Shown here piece after piece: positions 53,766 through 62,148 of a DNA stretch of 64,000 nt. The stretch covers positions 3,782,001 to 3,846,000 of the forward strand of contig NZ_OZ257125.1 of the NCBI RefSeq assembly GCF_965279055.1, in the 5' to 3' direction. Under the pieces are notes generated by a model. That model was not told where the DNA came from, made no database searches, and was given only the letters and a program-made list of their open reading frames with translations. Both the position numbers and the translations under genes were made by a program. Each line of letters begins with the position of its first letter. Position 1 is the stretch's first letter. This DNA comes from Hydrocarboniphaga sp965279055 (GTDB lineage Bacteria > Pseudomonadota > Gammaproteobacteria > Nevskiales > Nevskiaceae).

Positions 53766-54554
53766 TCAGCCGCGCGACAGCAGCGACTTCAGGCGTCGCA
53801 GCGCGCCGGAGCGCTTCTGGTACAGCGTCGAATGCGCGGCGCTGCGCTCGGACTCGGGGCGGCCGGCGGTGTAGTAGTACAGCGCCAGCGACTTGCGCGA
53901 GCGGTTTTCCGGGCAGGTCAGCGGCTGAGGATGGCCGTGATAGGAGTCGTCGTTGGTATTGAATACGACCATGCGATTGAACAGCGGCGCAATGCGCTGC
54001 TGCGCCGCCTGCATGCCGCGATCCCACAGCTCGAGTTCGCCGCCGTAGCTCGCCGGCCAGTCCTGATTCAAATACAGCAGCAGGTTCAGGCGCCGATCGA
54101 GCCTGAGCTTTTTGTGCACGTTGAAATCGGCGTGAATGCCGAGAAAACCGCGCGCGCCGATCTGATGCAGGCCACCGCCTTCCATGTAGGGATCGGGGAT
54201 CAGGCCGTCGATGCCGGTCAGGGTTTCGAGCACACCGAGGAACGCGGCGCTGTTCAACGCGGCCAGCAGCGCGCGCGTGGTAGGGCCCATGTGCTGCGGC
54301 TGGTTCAGCGCCAGCTTCAGCGAGTTGCGATGTATGTGGCGATACCAGAACGGCTGATCCGCGCGCGGAAATTCATCGACCACGCTCTGCAGCATCGAGT
54401 TGTCGAACAGGCCGTCGACGACCACGTGCGGAAAGGGTCGAGCCTGCTGGTAGCTGTCGCGCAGATCTTCGGCGGCGGCCCGCAGTCGCGTGATGTCGAG
54501 CGGCCCGCTGCCGGGATCTGCTGCCGCGTGGATATGCCGCTGCGCCAGGCTCAT
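53766..54554 (-). CDS. 2-oxoglutarate/Fe(II)-dependent oxygenase (prolyl-hydroxylase-like)
   Basis: 262-residue protein with a double-stranded beta-helix oxygenase fold. The iron ligands are His and Asp in GFLGIHADFNVHKKL and the distal His in DDSYHGHPQPL; Arg in NRSRKSLALYYYT binds 2-oxoglutarate. The motif SYGGELELWDRGM and the family start FPHVVVDGLFDNSML suit proline-hydroxylase-type enzymes. The ATG overlaps the ispG stop as ATGA, so it is coupled to an isoprenoid gene, and hisS follows 34 bases later. The substrate is unknown; protein hydroxylation of a ribosomal or translation factor is one possibility, and I have no sequence evidence for it. Confidence 0.85.
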   Translation of the reverse strand: MSLAQRHIHAAADPGSGPLDITRLRAAAEDLRDSYQQARPFPHVVVDGLFDNSMLQSVVDEFPRADQPFWYRHIHRNSLKLALNQPQHMGPTTRALLAALNSAAFLGVLETLTGIDGLIPDPYMEGGGLHQIGARGFLGIHADFNVHKKLRLDRRLNLLLYLNQDWPASYGGELELWDRGMQAAQQRIAPLFNRMVVFNTNDDSYHGHPQPLTCPENRSRKSLALYYYTAGRPESERSAAHSTLYQKRSGALRRLKSLLSRG

Positions 54555-55678
54555 TCGGACTTTGCTTCCGTAGCGGCTGCGGCCCTGGCGGCACGTGTCG
54601 CCGCAATGCGTTCGCGCACCAGCGTATCGAGGCGCTCGACCAGCTGATCGTTGTGCACTTTCTGCTGGATCTTGCCGTCGATGTAGACCGAGTTCGGATA
54701 GCCGCCGGCGACGCCGATCGCGGCTTCGCGCGACTCGCCCGGGCCGTTGACGACGCAGCCGATCACCGCCAGATCCAGCGGCTCGTCGATGTCCTCGAAG
54801 CGGCGCTCGAGTTCGGCGACGACCTTGACCACGTCGAAGTTCTGCCGCGAGCAGCTCGGGCAGGCCACCAGGTTGATGCCGCGGTTGCGCACGTGCAGCG
54901 ACTTCAGGATGTCCCAGCCGACCTTCACTTCCTCGATCGGATCGGCGGCCAGCGAAATGCGGATGGTGTCGCCGATGCCGTCGGCGAGCAGCATGCCCAG
55001 GCCGATCGACGATTTGACCGCGCCGGAGCGCAGGCCACCGGCTTCCGTTATGCCCAGATGCAGCGGCTGGTCGATCAGCTTGGCAAGCTTGCGATACGCG
55101 GCGACGGTCAGGAAAATTTCGGAGGCCTTCAGCGAAACTTTGAAGTCGTCGAAGTTGTGGCGCTGCAGGATTTCGACATGGCGCAGCGCCGATTCCACCA
55201 GCGCGTCGGCATTCGGCTCGCCGTATTTTTCCTGCAGGTCGGCTTCCAGCGAACCGGCGTTGACGCCGATACGGATCGGGATGCCGTGATGGCGCGCACA
55301 GGCGATCACTTCGGCAATTTTCGCTTCGCTGCCGATGTTGCCCGGGTTGATGCGCAGGCAGTCGGCGCCGGCTTCGGCGGCGGCGATGCCGCACTTGTAG
55401 TTAAAGTGGATGTCGGCGACCAGCGGCATGTAGCCGACCTGCTTCTTGATCTCCTTGAACGCGCGCGCCGCGGCGAGCGTCGGCACCGACACGCGGACGA
55501 TGTCGACACCGGCTTTCTGCGCCGCCTGGATCTGCGCGACCGTGGCGGCGACGTCCTCGGTGTCGGTGTTGGTCATCGTCTGCACCGACACCGGCGCGTC
55601 GCCGCCGACCGCAACGCGGCCAACGCGAATCTGCCGGCTCTTGCGGCGCTCGATCTTGTGATGCGCGGTCATCGACAT
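54551..55678 (-). CDS. ispG: 4-hydroxy-3-methylbut-2-en-1-yl diphosphate synthase
   Basis: [4Fe-4S] enzyme of the MEP isoprenoid pathway (gcpE). 375 residues with PVSVQTMTNTDTEDVAATVA, ADIHFNYKCGIAAAEAGADC, RINPGNIGSE, and the cluster cysteines in ACPSCSRQNFDV and IGCVVNGPGESREA. It is upstream-coupled to none but downstream-coupled to the oxygenase. A slightly shorter start two codons on is possible. Confidence 0.96.
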   Translation of the reverse strand: MSMTAHHKIERRKSRQIRVGRVAVGGDAPVSVQTMTNTDTEDVAATVAQIQAAQKAGVDIVRVSVPTLAAARAFKEIKKQVGYMPLVADIHFNYKCGIAAAEAGADCLRINPGNIGSEAKIAEVIACARHHGIPIRIGVNAGSLEADLQEKYGEPNADALVESALRHVEILQRHNFDDFKVSLKASEIFLTVAAYRKLAKLIDQPLHLGITEAGGLRSGAVKSSIGLGMLLADGIGDTIRISLAADPIEEVKVGWDILKSLHVRNRGINLVACPSCSRQNFDVVKVVAELERRFEDIDEPLDLAVIGCVVNGPGESREAAIGVAGGYPNSVYIDGKIQQKVHNDQLVERLDTLVRERIAATRAARAAAATEAKSE

Positions 55679-55699
55679 GGCGTCGCTCGCAGCCTGTCG

Positions 55700-56692
55700 T
55701 TACGGGCGCGGCGCCAGCGGCACCGAGAAGCGCGCGGTGGCGCTGTCGCGGATCAAGGCCTTGATATCGACGTTGGCGCCCTGGTACTGCAACTGCACGC
55801 CCGGCGCGTTGCCAAGGAATACCGCGTAAGGCGGCGTGCCTTCCAGCACCTGACGCTCGCCGGCCTGGACGACGCGGTTCAGCAGGACCTTGCCGTTGGC
55901 ATCGGCGACGCGCGCCCAGGAAATCGACACGAAATTCAGCAGCAGCTGCGGGCTGCCCGGCGACGTGCTGATCGGCGCGCTCGCGACCGGCTTGGCAGGC
56001 TGCGTTTCGGCGGCGGTGGCCGAGGCCGGCGAGGTCACCGCTGCGCTGGCCGCGGTGGTCTCGCTGCCGGCCGTCGCCGCCGGCGGCGGATTCGAGGCGC
56101 CGCCACCGGCCGGCGCGGCACTGTAGCCAGCGGCTTCGCCGGTGACGGCAGGAGCGGCAGTTTCGGCAGCAGGCGCGACGGCGTCGACCGCCGGAGGCTC
56201 GCCGCCCGGCGCGCTGGTTTCGCTGGTCGCCGGCGCGCTGATCGGCAGCGACGGCAGGCCGGCCCGCTCGCCGCGCAGGTACCAGATCAGCACGCCGGCG
56301 GCGATCGCCAGCAGCGCCACCATCAGCACGCCGCCGAAGCGGCGCGCGCCGCCTTCGCTGCCGGTGCCCAGGCGCAGCTTGGCCGGCGGCGCGATCGGCT
56401 TGGGTTGCACGCGCGAGGCGTAGGCGGCCATCAGCTTTTCTTCCGGAATGCTCAGCACCTTGGCGCACTTGCGGTAGTAGCCGCGCACGTATACCGGCTC
56501 GAGCAGCGCAGCGAAGTCGTCGCGCTCCAGCGCGTCCAGCGTACTGACCGCGAGCTTGGTCTGGCCGGCCAGCTCCGCCAGGCTCAGCTTGGCGCGTTCG
56601 CGCGCCGCACGGATCAGGGTGCCCGGACTCTCTGACGAGGGAGCCGGCGCGGCGGGAGCAGGGGCAGTGGCTTGCGGGGTCTCGGCGTTCAT
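55700..56692 (-). CDS. rodZ: RodZ-like cytoskeletal protein with HTH and DUF4115
   Basis: Cell-shape membrane protein. From ATG 56692 (330 aa): an Xre-type helix-turn-helix (about 25-90; LIRAARERAKLSLAELAGQT, VSTLDALERDDF, YVRGYYRKCAKVLSIPEEKL), one membrane helix (FGGVLMVALLAIAAGVLIWY), a long Ala/Pro/Thr/Ser-rich periplasmic linker, and a C-terminal beta domain (LLNFVSISWARVADANGKVL ... PYAVFLGNAPGVQLQYQG). The start overlaps the pilW stop as ATGA, and ispG follows, the usual order. Confidence 0.92.
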   Translation of the reverse strand: MNAETPQATAPAPAAPAPSSESPGTLIRAARERAKLSLAELAGQTKLAVSTLDALERDDFAALLEPVYVRGYYRKCAKVLSIPEEKLMAAYASRVQPKPIAPPAKLRLGTGSEGGARRFGGVLMVALLAIAAGVLIWYLRGERAGLPSLPISAPATSETSAPGGEPPAVDAVAPAAETAAPAVTGEAAGYSAAPAGGGASNPPPAATAGSETTAASAAVTSPASATAAETQPAKPVASAPISTSPGSPQLLLNFVSISWARVADANGKVLLNRVVQAGERQVLEGTPPYAVFLGNAPGVQLQYQGANVDIKALIRDSATARFSVPLAPRP

Positions 56693-57471
56693 GGTGAGGA
56701 TGCGTGCGGCAGGTTGCCGCTCTCTTCGGATTCGGGAAATTCTTTCTTCAGCCGCTGCTCGTAGGCGCGGGCTGCGACAGTATCGCCGAGAGCCTTCTCG
56801 GTGAGGGCGCCGATGAGTAAAGTTTCTGCGGTCGGCGGCCCGGCCTGCTGGTAGCGCTGCAGGAAAGCGCGGGCACGCAGGTAGTCTTTTTGCTGGTAAG
56901 ACAGCCAGGCCATCTGCGACAGCGCGTCGGCGAACCCGGGGTTGGCCTGCAGCGCCGCGCGGAAATCGCGCTCGGCGCCGGCCAGATCGGGCTTCTTGCG
57001 CAGGCAGACGCCGGCGTTGGTCAGCGCCACTTCCGGCGTGCGGTACTGCTTGTCGGCGGCCGCCTGCTGGAACAGCTTGTCGGCCTCGGCGCCGCGCTGG
57101 TGCGCGCACAGGAATACGCCGTAGTTGTTCTTGGTCGAGGAATCCTTGGGGTCCAGCTCGAGCGCGCGGCGATAGTGCTTGTCGGCCAGCTCGTCCTCGC
57201 CGCGCTTGGCGTAGAGGTAGGCGATGGTCGAGTGCGCCGCCGGCAGGCGCGAGTCCTGCTCCAGCGCGCGCTGGAGTTTTTCCATCGCCAGGTCGTCCTG
57301 GTTCTGACGCGCGTAGTCGATGCCGAGCTGGGTGTTGAGCTTGGCGGCCTCGGCGTAGTCCGGCTTGCTGTCGTTCTGGATTGCGCCCTGATCGTTGCTG
57401 GTGGTGCTGACGCAGGCAGCCGACAGCAAGACGAGCGCGGCAATGAGAGCGGTGCGTGCGGCCTGGGTCAT
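56689..57471 (-). CDS. pilW: Type IV pilus biogenesis/stability lipoprotein PilW (PilF)
   Basis: Outer-membrane lipoprotein needed for PilQ secretin assembly. 260 residues with lipobox VLLSAAC (Cys20) and about six TPR units (NTQLGIDYARQNQDDLAMEK, AAHSTIAYLYAKRGEDELAD, NNYGVFLCAHQRGAEADKLF, ADALSQMAWLSYQQKDYLRA). The start overlaps the end of rlmN by four bases. Long upstream frames are shadows of rlmN. Confidence 0.93.
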   Translation of the reverse strand: MTQAARTALIAALVLLSAACVSTTSNDQGAIQNDSKPDYAEAAKLNTQLGIDYARQNQDDLAMEKLQRALEQDSRLPAAHSTIAYLYAKRGEDELADKHYRRALELDPKDSSTKNNYGVFLCAHQRGAEADKLFQQAAADKQYRTPEVALTNAGVCLRKKPDLAGAERDFRAALQANPGFADALSQMAWLSYQQKDYLRARAFLQRYQQAGPPTAETLLIGALTEKALGDTVAARAYEQRLKKEFPESEESGNLPHASSP

Positions 57472-58658
57472 CGACCGTTCGACGCTGCCGAACCGATCTC
57501 GACCTTGACGCCCAGGTCCCGCAGGCGCTGCTTCTGCTTGTTCTGCACGCGGCCGACCAGCTGGCCGCAGGCCGCGTCGATGTCGTCGCCGCGCGTACGC
57601 CGCGTCGTGACCAGAATGTCCTTCTGCTTCAGGATCTCGGCAAAGCGCGCGATCGCATCCGCCTTGGAGCGCTTGTACTGCGCCTCCGGGAACGGATTGA
57701 ACGGAATCAGATTGACCTTGGCCGGCATGCCGGCGAGCAGCTTGGCCAGCTGGCGCGCGTGGTCCGGGTGATCGTTGACACCGTCGAGCATCACGTACTC
57801 GTAGACGATGTGCATCTTGCGATCCTTGCCCGAGGTATAGCGGCGGCAGGCGTCCATCAGTTCGGCGATCGGATACTTGCGATTGATCGGCACGAGCTTG
57901 TTGCGCAGCTCGTCGTTCGGCGCGTGCAGGCTGACCGCCAGCGCGGTGTCGCAATCGCTGCGCAGCCGGTCCATGAACGGCACCAGGCCGGAGGTGGACA
58001 CGGTGACGCGGCGCTTGGACAGGCCAAAGCCGAAGTCGTCCTGCAGGATGCTGATCGCGACCAGGGTCTGCGCATAGTTGGCCAGCGGCTCGCCCATGCC
58101 CATGAACACGACGTTGCTGATCACGCGCTCGTTCTGGAAGTCGCCGCCGAGCGTCTTGGCTGCGAACCAGACCTGGGCGACGATCTCGGCCGCGGTGAGG
58201 TTGCGGCTGAAACCCTGCTGCGCGGTCGAGCAGAACGAGCAGTCCATCGCGCAGCCGACCTGGCTGCTGATGCACAGCGTGCCGCGGTTGGCTTCGGGAA
58301 TGAATACGGTCTCGATGGCGTTGCCGCCGTCGAGCTTGAGCACCCATTTGCGGGTGCCGTCGGTGGAGATCTGCTCGGCGAGCAGCTCCGGGTGGAAGAT
58401 GTCGAAGCGCGCCTGCATGCGCTGGCGCAGGTCCTTGGACACGTTCGTCATCGCTTCGAAATCGTCGACACCGCGGCGATAGATCCAGCCCATGATCTGG
58501 TCGGCGCGATAGGCGGCTTCGCCCATGTCGGCAAACAAGGCGCGCATCTGCACGCGGTTGAGGCCGAACAGGTTGACCTTCTTCGAGCCGGCCGCCGCCA
58601 CCGGGACCGCGGGGGCCTCGGTGGCGGCGCTCTGCAACTCGGTGGTCAGGTCCTGCAC
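57468..58658 (-). CDS. rlmN: Dual-specificity 23S rRNA/tRNA adenine C2-methyltransferase RlmN
   Basis: Radical-SAM methylase of A2503 of 23S rRNA and A37 of some tRNAs. GTG 58658 begins a 396-residue protein. The cluster motif is GCAMDCSFCSTAQQGFSRN, followed by VVFMGMGEPLANY, LVPFMDRLRSDCDTALAVSL, and the conserved C-terminal cysteine in RRTRGDDIDAACGQL; the resolving Cys is thus present. A 20-residue Ala-rich tail precedes the conserved KVNLFGLNR. Confidence 0.95.
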   Translation of the reverse strand: MQDLTTELQSAATEAPAVPVAAAGSKKVNLFGLNRVQMRALFADMGEAAYRADQIMGWIYRRGVDDFEAMTNVSKDLRQRMQARFDIFHPELLAEQISTDGTRKWVLKLDGGNAIETVFIPEANRGTLCISSQVGCAMDCSFCSTAQQGFSRNLTAAEIVAQVWFAAKTLGGDFQNERVISNVVFMGMGEPLANYAQTLVAISILQDDFGFGLSKRRVTVSTSGLVPFMDRLRSDCDTALAVSLHAPNDELRNKLVPINRKYPIAELMDACRRYTSGKDRKMHIVYEYVMLDGVNDHPDHARQLAKLLAGMPAKVNLIPFNPFPEAQYKRSKADAIARFAEILKQKDILVTTRRTRGDDIDAACGQLVGRVQNKQKQRLRDLGVKVEIGSAASNGR

Positions 58659-58676
58659 GGCCTCGTCCTCATGCGC

Positions 58677-59108
58677 TTAGCGGGTACGCGGCGCCAGCTC
58701 GGTGGCGCGGAAGAAGTAGGCGATCTCGGTCGCCGCGGCTTCGACGCTGTCGCTGCCGTGAACCGCATTCTCGTCGATCGAGTCGGCGAAATCGGCGCGG
58801 ATCGTGCCCTTTTCGGCCTTCTTCGGGTCGGTGGCACCCATGATGTCGCGGTGCTTGGCGATCGCGTTCTCGCCTTCCAGCACCTGGATCACGACCGGGC
58901 CGCTGACCATGAACGCCACCAGATCCTTGAAGAAGCCACGCGCGGAGTGGGCGGCGTAGAAACCGCCGGCTTCCTTTTCGGTCAGGTGGGTCATGCGCGA
59001 CGCGACGATCTTGAGACCGGCCTGCTCGAAGCGCGTGTAGATCTGGCCAATGACGTTCTTGCCGACAGCGTCCGGCTTGATGATGGAGAGGGTGCGTTCG
59101 ACAGCCAT
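58677..59108 (-). CDS. ndk: Nucleoside diphosphate kinase
   Basis: Transfers gamma-phosphate between nucleotides. The 143 residues match Ndk throughout: MAVERTLSIIKPDAVGKNVI, SGPVVIQVLEGENAI, GATDPKKAEKGTIRADF, with the phospho-histidine His117 in NAVHGSDS. Upstream of rlmN as in most gammaproteobacteria. Confidence 0.97.
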   Translation of the reverse strand: MAVERTLSIIKPDAVGKNVIGQIYTRFEQAGLKIVASRMTHLTEKEAGGFYAAHSARGFFKDLVAFMVSGPVVIQVLEGENAIAKHRDIMGATDPKKAEKGTIRADFADSIDENAVHGSDSVEAAATEIAYFFRATELAPRTR

Positions 59109-59141
59109 CTGAATGATCCTATTTTGGTGGAGCGGGTGTAG

Positions 59142-59163
59142 GGCCCGGGAAGACTCCCGGGCC
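59142..59163. other. Stem-loop between lgt and ndk
   Basis: Perfect nine-base arms GGCCCGGGA / TCCCGGGCC with a four-base loop in the lgt-ndk gap. It has no T-run on the minus strand, so it is uncertain as a terminator. Confidence 0.5.
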
Positions 59164-59260
59164 AGAAAAATGCGGCGCCGCCGGCCGGCGAGCCAGACCG
59201 ACGGTAGAAAAGCCGGCCATTTTAGTCGCTAGGGGGCTTGCGCAGCAATCGAAAACCGGT

Positions 59261-60073
59261 TTAGGCCGGGCGCCGCGGCGGCCTGCCGTAGGCAATACCC
59301 AGCATCAGCGCGCCGGCGGCGAGCATCGGGATGCACAGGATCTGGCCCATGGTCAGCCAGCCGAAGGCCAGATAACCGATCTGCGAATCCGGCGTGCGCA
59401 CGAACTCCACCGCCCAGCGAAACGTGCCGTAGAGCAGCAGGAACAGCCCGGACACCGCCATCGGCGGCCGCGGCTTGCGCGAAAACCACAGCAGCACGCA
59501 GAGCAGCACGAAACCTTCCAGAAAAGCTTCGTAGAGCATCGAAGGATGCCGCGGCAGCTGCTGCGGATCGGTCGGGAAGACCATCGCCCAGGGCAGTGTC
59601 GTCGGCGCGCCCCACAGTTCGGCGTTGATGAAGTTGCCGATGCGGCCGAACAACAGGCCGACCGGCACCACCGGCGTGATGAAGTCCGCGACATAGGCGA
59701 ACGTCAGCTTGCGGCTGTGCGCATACCAGGCCAGCGCCACGATCACACCGATCAGGCCACCGTGGAACGACATGCCGCCTTCCCAGATGCGGAAGATCAC
59801 CAGCGGATCGCGCAGGATCGTCAGGTGGCCGGCGGCGTCGTAGTTGTAGAAGAAGGTATAGCCGATGCGCCCGCCGAGGATCACGCCGAGCACGATGAAA
59901 TACAGCAGATCCGACAGCTGCTGGCTGTTGAACGGGGTGAAGTCGCGGCGGCCGCGGCGCAGCGACAGCCAGTAGCCGACGCCGAAGCCGAGCAGGTACA
60001 TCAGCCCGTACCAATGCACCTTGACCGGGCCCAGGGCGATGGCGACGGGGTCGATGTGGGGGTACTTGATCAT
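59261..60073 (-). CDS. lgt: Prolipoprotein diacylglyceryl transferase
   Basis: Inner-membrane enzyme transferring diacylglyceryl to lipobox cysteines. The 270 residues contain about seven membrane helices and the signature GRIGNFINAELWGAPT with the essential Arg and Asn, plus FRIWEGGMSFHGGLIGVIV and YEAFLEGFVLL. It would act on the lipoproteins of this window (BamB, PilW). Confidence 0.97.
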   Translation of the reverse strand: MIKYPHIDPVAIALGPVKVHWYGLMYLLGFGVGYWLSLRRGRRDFTPFNSQQLSDLLYFIVLGVILGGRIGYTFFYNYDAAGHLTILRDPLVIFRIWEGGMSFHGGLIGVIVALAWYAHSRKLTFAYVADFITPVVPVGLLFGRIGNFINAELWGAPTTLPWAMVFPTDPQQLPRHPSMLYEAFLEGFVLLCVLLWFSRKPRPPMAVSGLFLLLYGTFRWAVEFVRTPDSQIGYLAFGWLTMGQILCIPMLAAGALMLGIAYGRPPRRPA

Positions 60074-60108
60074 GGGAGCCTAGTAATCGGGTCGTTGGCG
60101 CGGCGATT

Positions 60109-60174
60109 GTAGGAGCGGACCCTGTCCGCGACTGTGCCGGTGGGGCTTCAGTCGCGGACAGGGTCCGCTCCTAC
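60109..60174. repeat. REP palindrome pair, GTAG family (copy 6)
   Basis: Both arms perfect, 18-base spacer, in the rlmI-lgt gap. Confidence 0.9.
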
Positions 60175-60189
60175 AGGGCAGCCGAGAGC

Positions 60190-61362
60190 TTAAGCCAGCC
60201 GGCAGACGAAGCTCTTCAGGTACTTGGTCTCGGGGATCGCCGGGTGCACCGGGTGATCCTGCGCCTGCCCGCCCTGCTCCAGGATCTGCAGCCGGCGGCC
60301 GGCGGCGCGCGCCTCGCGCAGCAGGATGCGCTGCAGCTCGGAAGCCTCCATGTGGAACGAGCAGGAGCAGCTGATCAGAATGCCGTCCGGTGCCAGCAGC
60401 TGGATCGCCTGGCGGTTCAGCGCCGCGTAGTGCTCGGTGCCGGCGTCGGTGTCGCGCTTGCGCTTGATCAGCGCCGGCGGATCGACCACGACCACGTCGT
60501 AGAGCTTGCCTTCGCCGCGCAGGCGCTTGAGCACGTCGAGCGCCTCGCCCTGATGGGTTTCGACGGTGAAGCCGTTGAGTTCGGCGTTGACCTTGGCCGA
60601 GTCCAGCGCCAGCTTGGAGCTGTCGACGCAGGCGATTTCGGTGGCGCCGAACCTGGCCGCACGCACCGCCCAGGCACCGACGTAGCTGAACACGTCGAGC
60701 ACACGCGAGCCCTTGGAATACGAGTCCAGCCGATCGCGATTCAGATGCTGGTCGTAGAACCAGCCGGTCTTCTGGCCGCCGCGGATCGGCGCCTTGAAGG
60801 CGACGCCGGACTCGACCAGATCGACCACTTCGGGCACGTCACCGATGACTTCTTCATACGACGACAGGCCTTCGATCTCGCGCGCCGAGGTGTCGTTGCG
60901 CAGCAAGATGCCGCGCGGCTTGAGCACGCGGGTCAGCGCGTCCAGCACCAGCGGCTTGAGCAGCTCCATGCCGGCGGTGGTCAACTGCACCACGAGCACG
61001 TCGTCGTAACGGTCAACGACCAGGCCCGGCAGGCCGTCGCTGTCGCCGAACACCATGCGGTAATGCGGCGTCGGGTAGACGCGCTTGCGCAGGTTCAGCG
61101 CCGACTGCAGGCGGCGCTGGAACCAGCCGACGTCGATGGTCGCGTCGGCCTTGCCGGTCAGCAGCCGGCCGCACAGCAGCGCCGTCGGATTGATGTAGCC
61201 GATGCCGAGAATCTTGCCGCGGGTATCGGCGAAGCGGCACAGCGTGCCGGCCTCGACGCCCTTGATCGGCGTCTCGGTGATGTCGATTTCGTTGGAATAG
61301 ATCCACAGGTGACCGGCGCGCAGGCGGCGGTCTTCGTTCTTCTTGAGTTTGACGGTGAGCAT
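60190..61362 (-). CDS. rlmI: 23S rRNA (cytosine-1962 C5) methyltransferase RlmI-like
   Basis: SAM-dependent RNA methylase, 390 residues: N-terminal PUA domain (TVKLKKNEDRRLRAGHLWIY, SNEIDITETPIKGVEAG), an interrupted central part with VVDRYDDVLVVQLTTAGMEL, and the Rossmann fold (FYDQHLNRDRLDSYSKGSRV, LDVFSYVGAWAVRAARFGA, VVVDPPALIKRKRD). CSCSFHMEASELQRILLREA holds the catalytic cysteine. It lies alone, 18 bases from the VapC stop. Confidence 0.93.
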   Translation of the reverse strand: MLTVKLKKNEDRRLRAGHLWIYSNEIDITETPIKGVEAGTLCRFADTRGKILGIGYINPTALLCGRLLTGKADATIDVGWFQRRLQSALNLRKRVYPTPHYRMVFGDSDGLPGLVVDRYDDVLVVQLTTAGMELLKPLVLDALTRVLKPRGILLRNDTSAREIEGLSSYEEVIGDVPEVVDLVESGVAFKAPIRGGQKTGWFYDQHLNRDRLDSYSKGSRVLDVFSYVGAWAVRAARFGATEIACVDSSKLALDSAKVNAELNGFTVETHQGEALDVLKRLRGEGKLYDVVVVDPPALIKRKRDTDAGTEHYAALNRQAIQLLAPDGILISCSCSFHMEASELQRILLREARAAGRRLQILEQGGQAQDHPVHPAIPETKYLKSFVCRLA

Positions 61363-61379
61363 GTTTTTCTAGGAATTCT

Positions 61380-61808
61380 TCAGGGGCGCAACAGTTGAAC
61401 TGAAACCGGAGGCAAACGCAGGAAATCACGATCCATCGTGACCACCTCGGCACCATGCTCCAGCGCAATGGCGGCGATATGGATGTCGGAAATCAGATTT
61501 CCGCGGGCTCCGGTTTCCCGGCACAGCTTGCAGAACCAGGCCCAGTAACCCTCGCTGGCACGCAGCGAACGCACTTGGGGCAAGGCCAGCAGAAAATCGA
61601 TGCTGGCGATAGCCTGCTGGCTGGTCGCAGGCTCGGCGAACAGCTTCGGCGACGTCACAAGGCGGATGAAACCCGTCACCGCGGCATCGAGCAGGCCAAT
61701 GGACTCATCCCGCTCCAGCGCGCTCTTCAACCATTCGCTACAGGGCCGGTGGTTCGGCGCATCGGGTTTCAATGCGCCCACCAGCACGTTCACGTCAGGG
61801 ATTTTCAT
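61380..61808 (-). CDS. vapC: VapC-type PIN-domain toxin
   Basis: Probable RNase toxin of a type II system. From ATG 61808, 142 residues of PIN fold: MKIPDVNVLVGALKPDAPNH with catalytic Asp5, ESIGLLDAAVTGFIRLVTSP, and the downstream acidic residues in NLISDIHIAAIALEHGAEV and VTMDRDFLRLP. It overlaps the antitoxin gene by 14 bases. The alternative start at 61850 is inside the antitoxin. Confidence 0.9.
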   Translation of the reverse strand: MKIPDVNVLVGALKPDAPNHRPCSEWLKSALERDESIGLLDAAVTGFIRLVTSPKLFAEPATSQQAIASIDFLLALPQVRSLRASEGYWAWFCKLCRETGARGNLISDIHIAAIALEHGAEVVTMDRDFLRLPPVSVQLLRP

Positions 61809-62046
61809 CCAGCCATTCTTCCCACTTGCCCAGGCTCCAGGTCGGATCAACCCCTGGCAGCATGCCCTTGCCGCCAGGCAGCAGCGGCAGTTCGACCTTG
61901 GTGCCGCTGGCCCGGAGCTTGGACTTGCCGCTCAACTCGCTGCGCAGCGCCTTTTCGATCAACGCGGTCAGCGATGTACGACGACGGGCCGCCACCGCTT
62001 TGGCTTCGACCAGCAGGCTGTCATCGATATCGAGTGTGGTGCGCAT
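61795..62046 (-). CDS. vapB: VapB-type antitoxin
   Basis: 83-residue antitoxin with an N-terminal ribbon-helix-helix-like DNA-binding part (MRTTLDIDDSLLVEAKAVAA, RRRTSLTALIEKALR) and a C-terminal toxin-binding tail (VDPTWSLGKWEEWLDENP). Directly upstream and overlapping vapC, the expected antitoxin-first order. Confidence 0.88.
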   Translation of the reverse strand: MRTTLDIDDSLLVEAKAVAARRRTSLTALIEKALRSELSGKSKLRASGTKVELPLLPGGKGMLPGVDPTWSLGKWEEWLDENP

Positions 62047-62148
62047 CGGCGCTCAGGAATGCAGAAATCTGCAACCAGTCTAGCACGGCCCCGAGCGGGG
62101 CCCTGCCGAACCGGTCATGCAGCTCGCCTTCCCCGCCCGCACGCCGCC
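62047..62148. other. Gap with GC-rich stem-loop
   Basis: GGCCCC/GGGGCC (62087-62102) with a four-base loop lies between the antitoxin and the PfkB kinase stop; a possible kinase terminator, without a T-run. Confidence 0.4.
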
